Positions 18,474-27,807 of a DNA stretch of 64,000 nt are shown here, piece by piece. The stretch is from contig NZ_CP072113.1 of assembly GCF_017654605.1 (NCBI RefSeq), positions 744,001-808,000 of the forward strand, given 5' to 3'. The notes under the pieces were generated by a model. It was not told the DNA's origin, ran no database searches, and saw only the letters and a list, made by a program, of their open reading frames with translations. This DNA is from Yimella sp. cx-51. GTDB lineage: Bacteria > Actinomycetota > Actinomycetes > Actinomycetales > Dermatophilaceae. Every line of letters starts with the position of its first letter. Positions within the stretch are counted from its first letter, which is position 1. A program made the position numbers and the translations under genes.

Positions 18474-18479
18474 TAGAGT
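18474..18479 (+). promoter_or_regulatory. -10 box of the sucC promoter
   Basis: TAGAGT fits TANNNT and would give a leader of about 40 nt with a GAGGA ribosome site before the sucC GTG. No clear -35 element is visible. Confidence 0.4.
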
Positions 18480-18525
18480 CACGAACGGAAAATCCCTTTG
18501 AGACCAAGAAGAGGATGGATTCCGC

Positions 18526-19707
18526 GTGGATCTTTTCGAGTACCAAGCGCGCGACATGTTCGAGGCGCACGGAGTGCCCGTCCTGGCCGGTCAGACCGCC
18601 ACGACGGCGCAAGAAGCACGAGCTGCGGCTGAAGCGATCGGACCCAAGTCCGGCGGCGTCACCGTGGTCAAGGCCCAGGTGAAGACCGGTGGGCGTGGCA
18701 AGGCCGGCGGCGTGAAGGTCGCCAAGAACGCCGACGAGGCGGAGCAGTACGCGCAGCAGATCCTGGGCATGGACATCAAGGGCCACACCGTCGGCACCGT
18801 GATGATCGCCCAGGGCGCCAAGATCGCGCAGGAGTACTACTTCTCCATCCTGCTCGACCGCACCAACCGCAGCTACCTGGCGATGTGCTCGGTCGAGGGC
18901 GGCATGGACATCGAGCAGTTGGCGGTGGAACGTCCCGAGGCACTCGCGAAGGTCAATGTCGACCCCAACGTCGGCATCGACGAGGCCAAGGCGCAGGAGA
19001 TCGTGCGCGAGGCCGGCTTCGACGCCGAGACGGGCGCGAAGGTGGTGCCGGTGCTGCAGAAGCTGTGGGAGGTCTACCGCGACGAGGACGCCACGCTGGT
19101 GGAGGTCAACCCGCTGGTGCAGACCGAGGACGGCCAGATCGTCGCTCTCGACGGCAAGGTGACCCTCGACGAGAACGCCGACTTCCGTCACCCGGAGCAC
19201 GAGGCGCTGGAGGACAAGGCCGCGGCCGACCCGCTGGAGGCCAAGGCCAAGGCGATGAACCTCAACTACGTCAAGCTCGACGGCAACGTCGGCATCATCG
19301 GAAACGGTGCCGGCCTGGTGATGTCGACCCTCGACGTCGTCGCGTACGCCGGTGAAGACCACACCGGTGGCAAGGCCAAGCCGGCCAACTTCCTCGACAT
19401 CGGTGGTGGAGCCTCCGCCGAGGTCATGGCCAACGGCCTCGACGTCATCCTGAACGACGAGCAGGTCAAGTCGGTCTTCGTGAACGTCTTCGGCGGCATC
19501 ACTGCCTGTGACGCGGTCGCCGACGGCATCGTCGGTGCTCTCAAGACGCTGGGCGACGAGGCCACCAAGCCGCTCGTCGTGCGTCTGGACGGCAACAACG
19601 TCGTGGAGGGTCGCAAGATCCTCGCCGACTTCAACCACCCGTTGGTCACCATCGAAGAGACCATGGACGGCGCCGCCCGCAAGGCCGCCGAGCTGGCCGC
19701 GAAGTAA
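18526..19707 (+). CDS. sucC: Succinyl-CoA synthetase beta subunit
   Basis: The ATP-grasp subunit of the TCA enzyme converting succinyl-CoA, ADP (or GDP) and phosphate to succinate, CoA and ATP (or GTP). The 393-residue product starts [19 protein letters not shown] as in the family. It has the [17 protein letters not shown] nucleotide loop near residue 45, the VEVNPL metal site near 200 and the [11 protein letters not shown] stretch in the CoA-ligase domain. A GTG start with GAGGA upstream. sucD follows after 15 bp, forming the usual operon. Confidence 0.97.
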   Translation: MDLFEYQARDMFEAHGVPVLAGQTATTAQEARAAAEAIGPKSGGVTVVKAQVKTGGRGKAGGVKVAKNADEAEQYAQQILGMDIKGHTVGTVMIAQGAKIAQEYYFSILLDRTNRSYLAMCSVEGGMDIEQLAVERPEALAKVNVDPNVGIDEAKAQEIVREAGFDAETGAKVVPVLQKLWEVYRDEDATLVEVNPLVQTEDGQIVALDGKVTLDENADFRHPEHEALEDKAAADPLEAKAKAMNLNYVKLDGNVGIIGNGAGLVMSTLDVVAYAGEDHTGGKAKPANFLDIGGGASAEVMANGLDVILNDEQVKSVFVNVFGGITACDAVADGIVGALKTLGDEATKPLVVRLDGNNVVEGRKILADFNHPLVTIEETMDGAARKAAELAAK

Positions 19708-19722
19708 GGGACGCAGACAACA

Positions 19723-20613
19723 ATGGCAATCTTTCTCAACGCTGACTCCAAGGTCATCGTCCAGGGCATGACCGGTTCGGAGGGCATGAAGCACACCACG
19801 CGCATGCTCGCCTCCGGCACCAACATCGTCGGCGGCGTCAACCCGCGCAAGGCCGGCCAGAGCGTCGACTTCCCCGGCGACAAGCAGGTGAAGGTCTACG
19901 GCTCCGTCCAGGAGGCCATGGACGAGACCGGCGCCAACGTCTCGGTCGTCTTCGTGCCGCCGGCCTTCGCCAAGGCTGCCGTCATCGAAGCCGTCGATGC
20001 CCAGATGCCGCTGGTCGTCGTCATCACCGAAGGCATCGCGGTCAAGGACACCGCGGAGTTCTTCAACTACTGCAAGGAGAAGGGCACCACTCGGATCATC
20101 GGTCCGAACTGCCCCGGCATCATCAGCCCCGGTGCCTCGAACGCCGGCATCATCCCGGCCGACATCGCCGGCCCGGGCAAGATCGGTCTGGTCTCCAAGT
20201 CGGGCACCCTGACCTACCAGATGATGTACGAGCTGAAGGAATTCGGCTTCTCCACCGCCATCGGTATCGGTGGTGACCCGATCATCGGCACCACCCACAT
20301 CGATGCGCTCGAGGCTTTCGAGGCCGACCCCGAGACCGTGGCGATCGTCATGATCGGTGAGATCGGTGGCGACGCCGAGGAGCGCGCGGCGGCGTTCATC
20401 AAGGACAACGTCACCAAGCCGGTCGTCGGTTATGTCGCCGGCTTCACCGCACCCGAGGGCAAGACGATGGGCCACGCTGGCGCCATTGTCTCGGGTTCGT
20501 CCGGCACCGCGTCCGCCAAGCAGGAGGCCCTCGAGGCCGCCGGTGTGAAGGTCGGCAAGACGCCGTCCGAGACCGCCAACCTCATGCGCGAAATCATGTC
20601 AAGCCTCGGCTGA
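19723..20613 (+). CDS. sucD: Succinyl-CoA synthetase alpha subunit
   Basis: Carries the active-site His that is phosphorylated during the reaction. The 296-residue product has the CoA-binding Rossmann start ([14 protein letters not shown] near residue 14) and [11 protein letters not shown] near residue 123. The catalytic His is in [14 protein letters not shown] near residue 247. GGGACG ribosome site; same operon as sucC. A strong hairpin follows 33 bp after the stop. Confidence 0.97.
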   Translation: MAIFLNADSKVIVQGMTGSEGMKHTTRMLASGTNIVGGVNPRKAGQSVDFPGDKQVKVYGSVQEAMDETGANVSVVFVPPAFAKAAVIEAVDAQMPLVVVITEGIAVKDTAEFFNYCKEKGTTRIIGPNCPGIISPGASNAGIIPADIAGPGKIGLVSKSGTLTYQMMYELKEFGFSTAIGIGGDPIIGTTHIDALEAFEADPETVAIVMIGEIGGDAEERAAAFIKDNVTKPVVGYVAGFTAPEGKTMGHAGAIVSGSSGTASAKQEALEAAGVKVGKTPSETANLMREIMSSLG

Positions 20614-20646
20614 CCGAAGCTCAGCCGAGTAGGCGAGAGGTTGAGG

Positions 20647-20674
20647 AGACCCCGCGAGCGTGCTCGCGGGGTCT
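20647..20674 (+). terminator. Intrinsic terminator after sucCD
   Basis: A 12-13 bp GC-rich stem (AGACCCCGCGAGC pairing with its complement) with a tight loop, followed by TCTCACGTTT. It ends the sucCD operon. Confidence 0.75.
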
Positions 20675-20759
20675 TCTCACGTTTCGAAACCTGCCTCCTT
20701 CACCGCCCCTCGGCGCGCCTGTCTGACGACCGGCCCTCGCCGCGCGACGATGGCAGACG

Positions 20760-21977
20760 ATGAGCCTGCTCGACCGCGTCGCCCCGACCTCCGTCCGACC
20801 TTCCCGCCCCTCCGGCGCGGGTGGGTCGTTGCTGCGTTCGTTCGGGTACGGGCTGATCGCACCGGTGGCTTTCGGCCTGCTGTTGCTCGTGCCCGTGCTG
20901 GCCGGATGGACGCTCGACCCGCGCACCTCCACGCAGTGGTCGGACGCGCTGGCGATGGCTTCCACAATCGTCGGGTTGTCGCTTCGTGGCTCGATCTCCG
21001 TGCCGCACAACGGAATTGAGGGGCTCCACTTCGCCCCGATGATGCTGACCGGGCTGTTCGTCGCGTTGGTGCGATGGGCACATCGTCCGGTGCAGCATGC
21101 GCTCGACGACGAGGGCGCTGATGGTTCCACCCAGCAGTATTCGGCCCTGACCTTCGCCGGCGGAGTGCTCGTGGCGAGCGTCGCGGTCGCGGGCCTTTCC
21201 TCGACGGGCCCGGCCCCGGTGACGCTGTGGACAGTTGTGCCCGGAGCGTTGCTCGCCGCGCTGGCAGGTGTGGCCTGGAGCATCTGGCGCGACGGTGACG
21301 GGGTCGACCTGCCATGGTGGACCCACGCCGCTGACCGTTTGCATCTCAACGTCCGACGCGGCCTGCGGCCGGCCCTGGAATCGGTCGGGCTGTTGTTGCT
21401 CGCCGGCACGTTGCTGACCTTCGCCCTGGTGATGATGCAGTTGGACCGCGTCGGCAAGGTCGCGGCTTTGCTGGACGTGAGTGGAAGTGGCGCCGCCCTG
21501 TTGTGGCTGGCGCAGGCGATGGCGCTGCCCAACCTGGTGATGTTTGCGCTCTCCTGGACATCCGGTGCGCCCATTGCGCTGGGAGCCGGCCACCTCACGA
21601 CGTCCGAATCGACCGTCACGACGCTGCCGAGCGTCCCGGTGTTGGGAGCGTTGCCCGAGCCCGGAGCGCTGCCCGGCTGGGCGGCCGCCGCAGTGCTCGT
21701 GCCGATGCTGGTCGGTGGTTACCTGGGTTGGCGTTCGACGGCCGCCATGCCGAAGCTCACCCATCTGGGGCGCAAGCTGCAGGTGGCCGCCTCCGGCTGC
21801 GCGATCGCCGTGGCGGTCTTCGCAGTGCTCATCTGGTGGAGCCGCGCAGGCATTTCACCCGGCGCCCTCGATCTCTTCGGCCCGAGCCTGTGGACGATCG
21901 TCCTGTTGGGCTGCGAACTGACCTTCGGCGCTGCCGTGGCGACCACGGCCGCACACTTCCTGCGTCGCCGTCGCTGA
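20760..21977 (+). CDS. DUF6350 / PerM-like polytopic membrane protein
   Basis: A 405-residue protein with about nine or ten hydrophobic helices spread over its full length and no catalytic motif. Position is informative: in Mycobacterium tuberculosis the sucC-sucD region is followed by perM (Rv0955), purN and purH, and perM encodes a DUF6350-type membrane protein needed for cell division under stress. The same neighbours here suggest orthology, though sequence similarity must be tested. ATG 20760 has no strong ribosome site. It is convergent with the next small-protein pair. Confidence 0.7.
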   Translation: MSLLDRVAPTSVRPSRPSGAGGSLLRSFGYGLIAPVAFGLLLLVPVLAGWTLDPRTSTQWSDALAMASTIVGLSLRGSISVPHNGIEGLHFAPMMLTGLFVALVRWAHRPVQHALDDEGADGSTQQYSALTFAGGVLVASVAVAGLSSTGPAPVTLWTVVPGALLAALAGVAWSIWRDGDGVDLPWWTHAADRLHLNVRRGLRPALESVGLLLLAGTLLTFALVMMQLDRVGKVAALLDVSGSGAALLWLAQAMALPNLVMFALSWTSGAPIALGAGHLTTSESTVTTLPSVPVLGALPEPGALPGWAAAAVLVPMLVGGYLGWRSTAAMPKLTHLGRKLQVAASGCAIAVAVFAVLIWWSRAGISPGALDLFGPSLWTIVLLGCELTFGAAVATTAAHFLRRRR

Positions 21978-22003
21978 ACCGACGGGCCGCAGGATCGCGC
22001 GGG

Positions 22004-22711
22004 TCAGTTCATCCAGGGGGTCGCCGGTTCGCCGTCTGACTGCAGGCGCACCGGGATGACCTCGTCGCGCACCCCCTCGATCGGCGGTGGGCTCTGGAGG
22101 CGCGCGATGGCGTCCGGGACGGCCCGCCGCACTTGCTCGTAGGGCTGGTCGCCACCCTCGGGCTGCCAGTGGTCGATCTGCGCCTTCAGCACCTCGAGCG
22201 CGCGGGTGCGCAAGAAGTCGGTCTCGTGGGCCACTGCGGACTCGTGGACGTCGGCGGGCTGCGCCGCAGCAGCTTCGGTCGCCACCAGGTGGGCCTTGAT
22301 CGGGTCGAGGGGGAGCACGCGGGGTGCGTCCGTCTCACTGCCCGACTGCAGGCTCCTCGGCTCGCCGACACCCGGCGCCTGGGCCGGGTCTTCCGCAGGC
22401 ACGTCGGCGTCGTCGTGGTTCGGGCTCGCTGAAGCACGTTCGAGTGCTTCGCCGTATTCAGTCAGCGCGCGTCCGGTGTCGTCCAGTGAGTCGAGCAGCT
22501 GCTTCAAGCGTCCGCAGACTTCGGCGCTTCGACCAGCAAATTCCTTCAGCTGGTCGGTCGGCAACTGCGTGATGACATTCGCAGATGCCGTCAGCACGTT
22601 GACCCGCTGGCGTTCCAGGGGCCCGGTGAGGCGGGCATAGGTCTGGGCGATCTCACGGATCCGTGTTGCATCGGCAGCCGCGGCCGCCGGGTCGAGGGGT
22701 GCGCGGGTCAT
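22004..22711 (-). CDS. Hypothetical protein, helical N-terminus, partner of the 88-aa protein
   Basis: Function not recognised. The 235-residue product has an amphipathic helical N-terminal region of about 95 residues (RIREIAQTYARL..LKQLLDSLDDTGRALTEYGEALERA), a Pro/Asp/Ala-rich disordered middle and a C-terminal helical segment. The size and helical start resemble WXG100/ESX-type secreted proteins, but there is no W-x-G motif. No signal peptide or membrane helix is seen. Its ATG overlaps the stop of the preceding 88-aa gene by 4 nt (ATGA), so the two are translated together. Confidence 0.65.
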   Translation of the reverse strand: MTRAPLDPAAAAADATRIREIAQTYARLTGPLERQRVNVLTASANVITQLPTDQLKEFAGRSAEVCGRLKQLLDSLDDTGRALTEYGEALERASASPNHDDADVPAEDPAQAPGVGEPRSLQSGSETDAPRVLPLDPIKAHLVATEAAAAQPADVHESAVAHETDFLRTRALEVLKAQIDHWQPEGGDQPYEQVRRAVPDAIARLQSPPPIEGVRDEVIPVRLQSDGEPATPWMN

Positions 22712-22974
22712 GCGCTGTCACGCTCCACGAGGTCAGCGAGGGAGGTGACGAAACCGACGAGGTCGCACAGGCTGTCGGCGATGCCATCCGCGGCTCCGGA
22801 GAGCACCTGGGCAGCGTGCTCGATCATGTCGTCCAGTTCACTGTCGGAAAGATCGGAGGACGGTGCGCGCAGATCGGCCGCGGCGTCGTGCAACAGGGTG
22901 CGCGAGCGATCGAGCACCTGTGCCTGCGCACGCAATTCGCTCGCGTCCGTGGACAGCGGGTCACCGACGGTCAT
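22708..22974 (-). CDS. Small helical hypothetical protein (88 aa)
   Basis: Function not recognised. The product MTVGDPLSTDASELRAQA.. is almost entirely predicted helix in two segments (about 10-42 and 47-85), acidic, without signal peptide. Such short two-helix proteins are typical of the ESX/WXG100 fold and its chaperone-like relatives, but the W-x-G turn is absent. An AAAGGA ribosome site precedes ATG 22974. It is the first gene of a two-gene unit with the 235-residue protein. The pair lies between PerM-like and purN, where mycobacteria have nothing. Confidence 0.65.
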   Translation of the reverse strand: MTVGDPLSTDASELRAQAQVLDRSRTLLHDAAADLRAPSSDLSDSELDDMIEHAAQVLSGAADGIADSLCDLVGFVTSLADLVERDSA

Positions 22975-23061
22975 GGTGGTCCTTTCGGCTCCTGGAGCCG
23001 GGTGATGAGGTCGTTCGATCTGTTCGCAGAGCCTACGTACTGCAAACACGCCAGTGGGGCT

Positions 23062-23688
23062 TTAGCCCGCTGTGGGACCGCCGATGATCACGCGCCGACC
23101 CTCGATCCGAAAGCCTTCGCGGGCCAACCTGCCCACCTGCTCCACCAGTTGAGGTCGCTCGGCCTGCTTGATGCGTTCGGTCAGGCTGTCGACGGTGTCG
23201 TCGTCCTCGACCGGCACGACACACTGGGCAACGATTGCTCCGGTGTCGACGCCTGCGTCGACGACGAAAAGCGTTGCGCCAGTAAACTTCACGCCGTACG
23301 CGAGGGCATCGCCCGGCCCGTGGATCCCGGGAAAACTGGGCAGCAGCGCGTTGTGGCTGTTGAGATAGCGTCCGCCGAATTCCGCCAGGAAAGCCTCGCC
23401 GACGAGCTTGAGGAAGCCGGCCGATACGACCAGATCAGGGGAGTGCTGCGCCACCGCCTCGGTGAGTGCGGCGTCCCAGCTGTGCCGGTCGGCGTAGTCG
23501 CGCGTACGCACCACGAAGGTCGGCACCCCTGCCTGCTCGGCGCGCTCCAGCCCAAGGACGCCGGGACGGTCGGCTCCCACCGCCACGACCTGGACGCCGT
23601 ACGCGGGGTCGCGGCTGGCCTCGAGCAGGGCCTGGAGCAGCGAACCGGAGCCGGAGAGCAGGACGACGACGCGGGCGGGGGAGTTCAC
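23062..23688 (-). CDS. purN: Phosphoribosylglycinamide formyltransferase
   Basis: Uses 10-formyl-THF to formylate GAR, step 3 of purine synthesis. The 208-residue product has the GSGSLLQALL phosphate loop near residue 11 and the catalytic block YLNSHNALLPSFPGIHG near 107, carrying the Asn and His of the N-x-H motif. The catalytic Asp is in DAGVDTGAI. A usually conserved His in this region (GATVHxV in relatives) is Phe here (GATLFVV). The GTG at 23688 follows TAACCT by 7 nt. purN diverges from purH, whereas in mycobacteria both point the same way. Confidence 0.93.
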   Translation of the reverse strand: MNSPARVVVLLSGSGSLLQALLEASRDPAYGVQVVAVGADRPGVLGLERAEQAGVPTFVVRTRDYADRHSWDAALTEAVAQHSPDLVVSAGFLKLVGEAFLAEFGGRYLNSHNALLPSFPGIHGPGDALAYGVKFTGATLFVVDAGVDTGAIVAQCVVPVEDDDTVDSLTERIKQAERPQLVEQVGRLAREGFRIEGRRVIIGGPTAG

Positions 23689-23695
23689 CCGCCCG

Positions 23696-23701
23696 AGGTT
23701 A
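23696..23701 (-). promoter_or_regulatory. -10 box of a probable leaderless purN promoter
   Basis: Minus-strand TAACCT lies 7 nt before the purN GTG. No ribosome site is visible. Confidence 0.45.
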
Positions 23702-23727
23702 CCGGCAGCCTCAGGTGGCGCCCCCGC

Positions 23728-23733
23728 TACGCT
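23728..23733 (+). promoter_or_regulatory. -10 box of the purH promoter
   Basis: TACGCT fits TANNNT and would start transcription near 23740, just at the 5' edge of the probable ZTP riboswitch. Confidence 0.5.
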
Positions 23734-23735
23734 TG

Positions 23736-23822
23736 CCACCACACGACTGGCGCAGGTGGGTGACCACCAGGGAGTGACTGGATCGTGGATCGATCGCCTG
23801 GGTCCACATCGCACGTAGAGCG
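23736..23822 (+). promoter_or_regulatory. ZTP riboswitch (pfl motif) in the purH leader
   Basis: The leader carries the hallmark conserved blocks of the pfl/ZTP aptamer in order: CGACTGGCGC, then GGTGGG-N2-ACCACC-AGGGAG, then after a variable hairpin CGCCTGGG. The GGCG and CGCC segments can form the known pseudoknot. ZTP/ZMP riboswitches sense the AICAR derivative that builds up when 10-formyl-THF is short, and they switch on purH and folate genes. purH and folD lie directly downstream. An AGGAG ribosome site follows at 23830, so control may be translational. Confidence 0.75.
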
Positions 23823-23838
23823 ACTTTTCAGGAGTGTC

Positions 23839-25440
23839 ATGTCCGTCGATCAGCGTCCGATCAAGCGCGCCCTCGTCTCCGTCTACGACAAGACCGGACT
23901 CGAAGACCTGGCCCGTGGGCTGCACGAAGCCGGCGTCGAACTCGTCTCCACCGGTGGTTCGGCCGCGCTCATCGAGAGCCTCGGCCTGCCAGTGACCAAG
24001 GTGGAAGACCTCACCGGATTCCCCGAATGCCTGGACGGCCGGGTCAAGACGCTGCACCCGCGCGTCCACGCCGGCATTCTGGCCGATTCCCGTAAGCCGG
24101 AGCACGTCGCGCAGCTCGACGATCTGGGCGTGGAGCCATTCGACCTCGTCGTCAGCAATCTCTACCCGTTCACCGAGACGGTGATGTCGGGCGCGTCCGC
24201 GGACGAGTGCGTGGAGCAGATCGACATCGGCGGACCGTCCATGGTGCGTGCGGCCGCCAAGAACCACCCGAGCGTCGCGATCGTCACTGACCCCTCCTCG
24301 TACGGCGATGTGCTGCAGGCGGTGCGGACCGGTGGTTTCACCCTCGAACAGCGCAAGCGGCTCGCCGCCCAGGCTTTCGTCCACACGGCCACCTATGACG
24401 TGCAGGTCGCGTCGTGGATGGGGAGTGTGCTCACCGACACCTCTGACGGTGAGGGCTACCCGGCGTGGATCGGCGCCACCTGGAACAAGCGTCAGACCCT
24501 GCGCTACGGCGAGAACCCGCATCAGTCGGCAGCGTTGTACGACAACGGTTTTCAGCCCGGCGGCCCGGGGCTTGCCCAGGGTGAACTGCTGCACGGCAAG
24601 GCCATGAGCTTCAACAACTACGTCGATGCGGACGCCGCCTACCGAGCGGCCTACGACCATGGCGACCAGCCGACGGTTGCGGTCATCAAGCACGCCAACC
24701 CCTGCGGCATCGCCGTCGGCAGCGACATCGCGCAGGCGCACAGCAAGGCGCACGAGTGCGACCCCGTGTCGGCCTTCGGTGGCGTGATCGCCACGAACGG
24801 CCCGGTCACCAAGGCGATGGCCGAGCGGGTGAAGGACATCTTCACCGAGGTGGTCGTCGCCCCTGACTTCGAGCCGGAAGCCCTCGACATCCTCACCGCG
24901 AAGAAGAACATCCGGCTGCTCAAGGTGCCCGCGCGGCGGGCAGGTGGCGACATGCGCCACATCTCTGGCGGGATGCTGCTGCAGGAGGGCGACGCGGTGG
25001 ACGCCAAGCTCACCGATGAGTCGGGCACCGTGACCGGTGGCGACGACGCCGCCCACTGGCGGCTGGTGAGCGGCGACCCGGCCGACGAAGCGACGCTGGC
25101 CGACCTGCAGTTCGCCTGGCGCGCAGTGCGTGCGGTGAAGTCGAACGCGATCCTGTTGGCCAAGGACGGCGGTTCGGTCGGCATCGGTATGGGGCAGGTC
25201 AACCGCGTCGACTCGTGTCACCTCGCGGTCAACCGGGCCGGGCAGGAGCGGGCGCGCGCAGCAGTGGCCGCCTCGGACGCCTTCTTCCCGTTCGCCGATG
25301 GCCTGCAGGTGCTGCTCGACGCCGGCGTGAAAGCCGTTGTCGCACCTGGCGGTTCGATGCGTGACCAGGAAGTGATCGACGCCGCGAATGCTGTCGGCGT
25401 CACGATGTACTTCACCGGTACCCGCCACTTCGCGCACTGA
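23839..25440 (+). CDS. purH: Bifunctional AICAR transformylase / IMP cyclohydrolase
   Basis: Catalyses the last two steps of IMP synthesis. The 533-residue product has the N-terminal MGS-like cyclohydrolase domain ([39 protein letters not shown]) and the C-terminal transformylase domain with the [11 protein letters not shown] motif (catalytic Lys-His). The ATG at 23839 has an AGGAG site 5-7 nt upstream. It is preceded by a probable ZTP riboswitch and followed by folD, which makes the 10-formyl-THF it consumes. Confidence 0.97.
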   Translation: MSVDQRPIKRALVSVYDKTGLEDLARGLHEAGVELVSTGGSAALIESLGLPVTKVEDLTGFPECLDGRVKTLHPRVHAGILADSRKPEHVAQLDDLGVEPFDLVVSNLYPFTETVMSGASADECVEQIDIGGPSMVRAAAKNHPSVAIVTDPSSYGDVLQAVRTGGFTLEQRKRLAAQAFVHTATYDVQVASWMGSVLTDTSDGEGYPAWIGATWNKRQTLRYGENPHQSAALYDNGFQPGGPGLAQGELLHGKAMSFNNYVDADAAYRAAYDHGDQPTVAVIKHANPCGIAVGSDIAQAHSKAHECDPVSAFGGVIATNGPVTKAMAERVKDIFTEVVVAPDFEPEALDILTAKKNIRLLKVPARRAGGDMRHISGGMLLQEGDAVDAKLTDESGTVTGGDDAAHWRLVSGDPADEATLADLQFAWRAVRAVKSNAILLAKDGGSVGIGMGQVNRVDSCHLAVNRAGQERARAAVAASDAFFPFADGLQVLLDAGVKAVVAPGGSMRDQEVIDAANAVGVTMYFTGTRHFAH

Positions 25441-25489
25441 CTCTCCGGACGTCCGGCAAACAAACACCTACCTGGCAGGATGGGTCAAC

Positions 25490-26335
25490 GTGACCGCAAT
25501 CGTGATGGACGGCAAGGCGACACTGCGCGCGATCAAGGACGAGCTGCGTGTGCGGGTCGATGCGCTCAAGGCGCGCGGGGTCACCCCCGGTCTCGGCACA
25601 GTGCTGGTGGGCGACGACCCCGCATCGCACTGGTATGTCGGCGCCAAGCACAAGGACGTCGCCTCGATCGGCATCCGGGGTTTCCGACGCGACCTGCCCG
25701 CATCGGCCACACAAGCCGAGGTCGAGGCGGTCATCGACGAATTGAACGACGACCCCGAGTGCACCGGCTTCCTGGTGCAGCAGCCGACCGGACTCGACGA
25801 GTTCGCGTTGCTGTCGCGGGTCTCCCCGGAGAAGGACATCGACGGGCTTCACCCGATGAACCTCGGCAAGCTCGTGCTCGGCAAGAAGGGTCCGCTGCCG
25901 TGCACGCCGCTCGGTGCGATCGAACTGCTGCGGCGTTACGACGTGCCGATCGACGGGGCGAATGTCGTCGTCATCGGTCGCGGGCTCACCGTCGGGCGTC
26001 CCCTGGGTCTGTTGCTCACGCGGCGATCGGAGAACGCCACAGTCACGTTGTGCCACACCGGAACACGTGACCTCGCCGAGCATGTGCGCGGCGCCGACAT
26101 CGTGATCGCTGCGGCCGGCGTCCCCGATCTGATCACCAAGGACATGGTGAAACCGGGCGCGGCGGTCATGGACGTCGGTGTCAGCCGGCGCGAGGGCAAG
26201 ATCGCCGGTGACGTCTCACGCGACGTCGAACAGGTGGCCGGCTGGTTGACGCCCAACCCCGGGGGAGTGGGACCGATGACGCGAGCGATGCTCCTTTCCA
26301 ACCTGGTGACGATCGCCGAACAGCAGGCTTCGTGA
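25490..26335 (+). CDS. folD: Methylenetetrahydrofolate dehydrogenase / cyclohydrolase
   Basis: Interconverts 5,10-methylene-, methenyl- and 10-formyl-THF, supplying one-carbon units for purN and purH. The 281-residue product has the catalytic Tyr49 and Lys53 in WYVGAKHK. It also has the substrate-side GFLVQQPTG and [14 protein letters not shown], and the NADP site [15 protein letters not shown]. The C-terminal [10 protein letters not shown] is present. GTG 25490 follows an AGGATGG site. The gene lies 49 bp behind purH and probably shares its riboswitch-controlled transcript. Confidence 0.95.
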   Translation: MTAIVMDGKATLRAIKDELRVRVDALKARGVTPGLGTVLVGDDPASHWYVGAKHKDVASIGIRGFRRDLPASATQAEVEAVIDELNDDPECTGFLVQQPTGLDEFALLSRVSPEKDIDGLHPMNLGKLVLGKKGPLPCTPLGAIELLRRYDVPIDGANVVVIGRGLTVGRPLGLLLTRRSENATVTLCHTGTRDLAEHVRGADIVIAAAGVPDLITKDMVKPGAAVMDVGVSRREGKIAGDVSRDVEQVAGWLTPNPGGVGPMTRAMLLSNLVTIAEQQAS

Positions 26336-26598
26336 GACTCCCGCCGCTGGGCGCTGCGTGGTGGCTGCTGGTCGCCTGCACCTTCGTGTCGCTCGCAGTG
26401 GCCGTGGGTGGCAGCCTCCGCCTGGGCGGTTACCTGCTTGCAGCCACTGCGGGCCTCGGCGCAGCCCTGCGGCTGGTGCTGCCCGAGTCGTCGGCCGGCG
26501 CAATCGTCGTCCGCAGCAGGTCGAAGGATTTCCTCATCTACGCGGTGCTGGCCGGTTGCTTGTTCACCGTCTTCGCGGTGCTGAAGCTCCCAGCCTGA
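26332..26598 (+). CDS. DUF3017 membrane protein
   Basis: An 88-residue protein with three predicted membrane helices (about 10-27, 30-48 and 66-84). DUF3017 genes are a regular companion of folD in actinobacteria; the function is unknown. The GTG start overlaps the folD stop by 4 nt (GTGA), so translation is coupled. It ends the purH-folD operon before a strong terminator. Confidence 0.78.
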   Translation: MRLPPLGAAWWLLVACTFVSLAVAVGGSLRLGGYLLAATAGLGAALRLVLPESSAGAIVVRSRSKDFLIYAVLAGCLFTVFAVLKLPA

Positions 26599-26601
26599 GC
26601 A

Positions 26602-26648
26602 CACGCAGAGGGCGCCCCGACCACCATGGTCGGGGCGCCCTCTGCGTG
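26602..26648. terminator. Perfect 22-bp hairpin between DUF3017 and mdh
   Basis: Arms 26602-26623 and 26627-26648 pair without mismatch around a 3-nt loop. It begins 4 bp after the DUF3017 stop and ends before the convergent mdh stop, serving both strands. Confidence 0.78.
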
Positions 26649-26664
26649 CCTTGGGTGCTTGATC

Positions 26665-27651
26665 TCAGATGAGGCCGAGCTTCTGCACGGCGTCGCGCTC
26701 GTCCTGCAGGCGCTTGGCCGAGGCCATGATGCGCTCACGCGAGAAGTCGTTGAGCTCCAGACCCTGAACGATCTCGTACGTGCCGTTCTTCACCCGGCAG
26801 GGGAAGGAGGAGATGATGCCCTCCGGGACGCCGTAGGAGCCGTCCGAGGGCACCGACATCGAGACGATCTCGTCGGTGCCGAGCATCCAGTCGTGCATGT
26901 GGTCGATCGTGGCGGAGGCAGCAGAAGCGGCCGACGACGCACCGCGCGCCTTGATGATCGCGCCGCCGCGGGTGGCGACGGTGGGGATGTACTCGTCTTT
27001 GATCCACGCCTCGTCCACGAGGTCGGCCGCGACCTTGCCGCCCACCTTGGTGTTGTAGAGGTCGGGGTACATCGAGTCGTCGTGGTTGCCCCAAATGGCG
27101 AGATCCTTGATCTCGTCGACGGCGACCTCGAGCTTCTTGGCCAGCATCGCCTTGGCGCGGTTGTGGTCGAGACGGGTCAGGGCGTTGAAGCGCTCGGCCG
27201 GGATGTCGGGAGCGTTCTCCTTGGCGATGAGCGCGTTGGTGTTGGCCGGGTTGCCGGTGACCAGGATCTTGATGTCGTCAGCGGCGACCTTGTTCAGCGC
27301 AGCACCCTGGCCGGTGAAGATCTTGCCGTTGGCCGAGAGCAGGTCGGCGCGGTCCATGCCTTCCTTACGGGGCATGGCGCCCACGAGCAGGGCAGCGTTG
27401 GCGCCGTCGAACATCTTCTCGGCGTCGTCGCCGATCTCGACGGACGACAGGAGCGGGAAGGCGCAGTCGTCCAACTCCATGACGACGCCCTCGAGCGCCT
27501 TCAGCGCGGGGGTGACTTCGAGCAGCTGGAGCGCGACCGGGGTGTCCGGACCCAGCAGTGCACCGCTGGCGATGCGGAAAAGAAGGCTGTAGCCGATCTG
27601 ACCGGCGGCGCCGGTGACGGCAACCTTGACAGGCGTGTTGCTCACGTTCAT
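26665..27651 (-). CDS. mdh: Malate dehydrogenase (NAD)
   Basis: Oxidises malate to oxaloacetate in the TCA cycle. The 328-residue product is the cytosolic/actinobacterial type: NAD motif [19 protein letters not shown], substrate Arg in [23 protein letters not shown], and LTRLDHNRA. The catalytic His is in [12 protein letters not shown]. Most relatives read GNHSATQYPD there, so three residues beside the catalytic His differ. ATG 27651 has a GAGGGG site; the upstream frame is unlike the family. Confidence 0.95.
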   Translation of the reverse strand: MNVSNTPVKVAVTGAAGQIGYSLLFRIASGALLGPDTPVALQLLEVTPALKALEGVVMELDDCAFPLLSSVEIGDDAEKMFDGANAALLVGAMPRKEGMDRADLLSANGKIFTGQGAALNKVAADDIKILVTGNPANTNALIAKENAPDIPAERFNALTRLDHNRAKAMLAKKLEVAVDEIKDLAIWGNHDDSMYPDLYNTKVGGKVAADLVDEAWIKDEYIPTVATRGGAIIKARGASSAASAASATIDHMHDWMLGTDEIVSMSVPSDGSYGVPEGIISSFPCRVKNGTYEIVQGLELNDFSRERIMASAKRLQDERDAVQKLGLI

Positions 27652-27807
27652 CCCCTCAGGACGACATTGTTTTGGGTACATCCCTGAAAATATCAGCGGG
27701 CACGCGGTCGCCGACTGGCAGGCCGCTACGGCGTAACGAATGGGACGGATGGGGCGATCGGCAGGCATACTGTGCCCCGTTCCCCTGAAGATTCGAAGGA
27801 GTCAATC

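Noticed and set aside
18258-18525. c-di-AMP (ydaO) riboswitch upstream of the M23 peptidase
   Set aside because: Common before actinobacterial wall peptidases, so I looked, but the conserved aptamer blocks are not present and the predicted leader is only about 23 nt.
18406-20475. 689-codon minus-strand frame across sucCD
   Set aside because: Shadow of sucC and sucD; composition dominated by Asp, His, Val and Leu; no motif.
22708-22974. Straight WXG100 (EsxA/B) call
   Set aside because: Length and helicity fit, but no W-x-G turn and no Y-x-x-x-D/E export signal is seen.
22663-23763. 366-codon plus-strand frame
   Set aside because: Antisense to purN and the small-protein pair; no domain.
23689-25467. 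N-terminal extension of purN through the purH region
   Set aside because: The minus frame stays open for 801 codons, but only the last 208 match PurN. The rest is antisense to purH.
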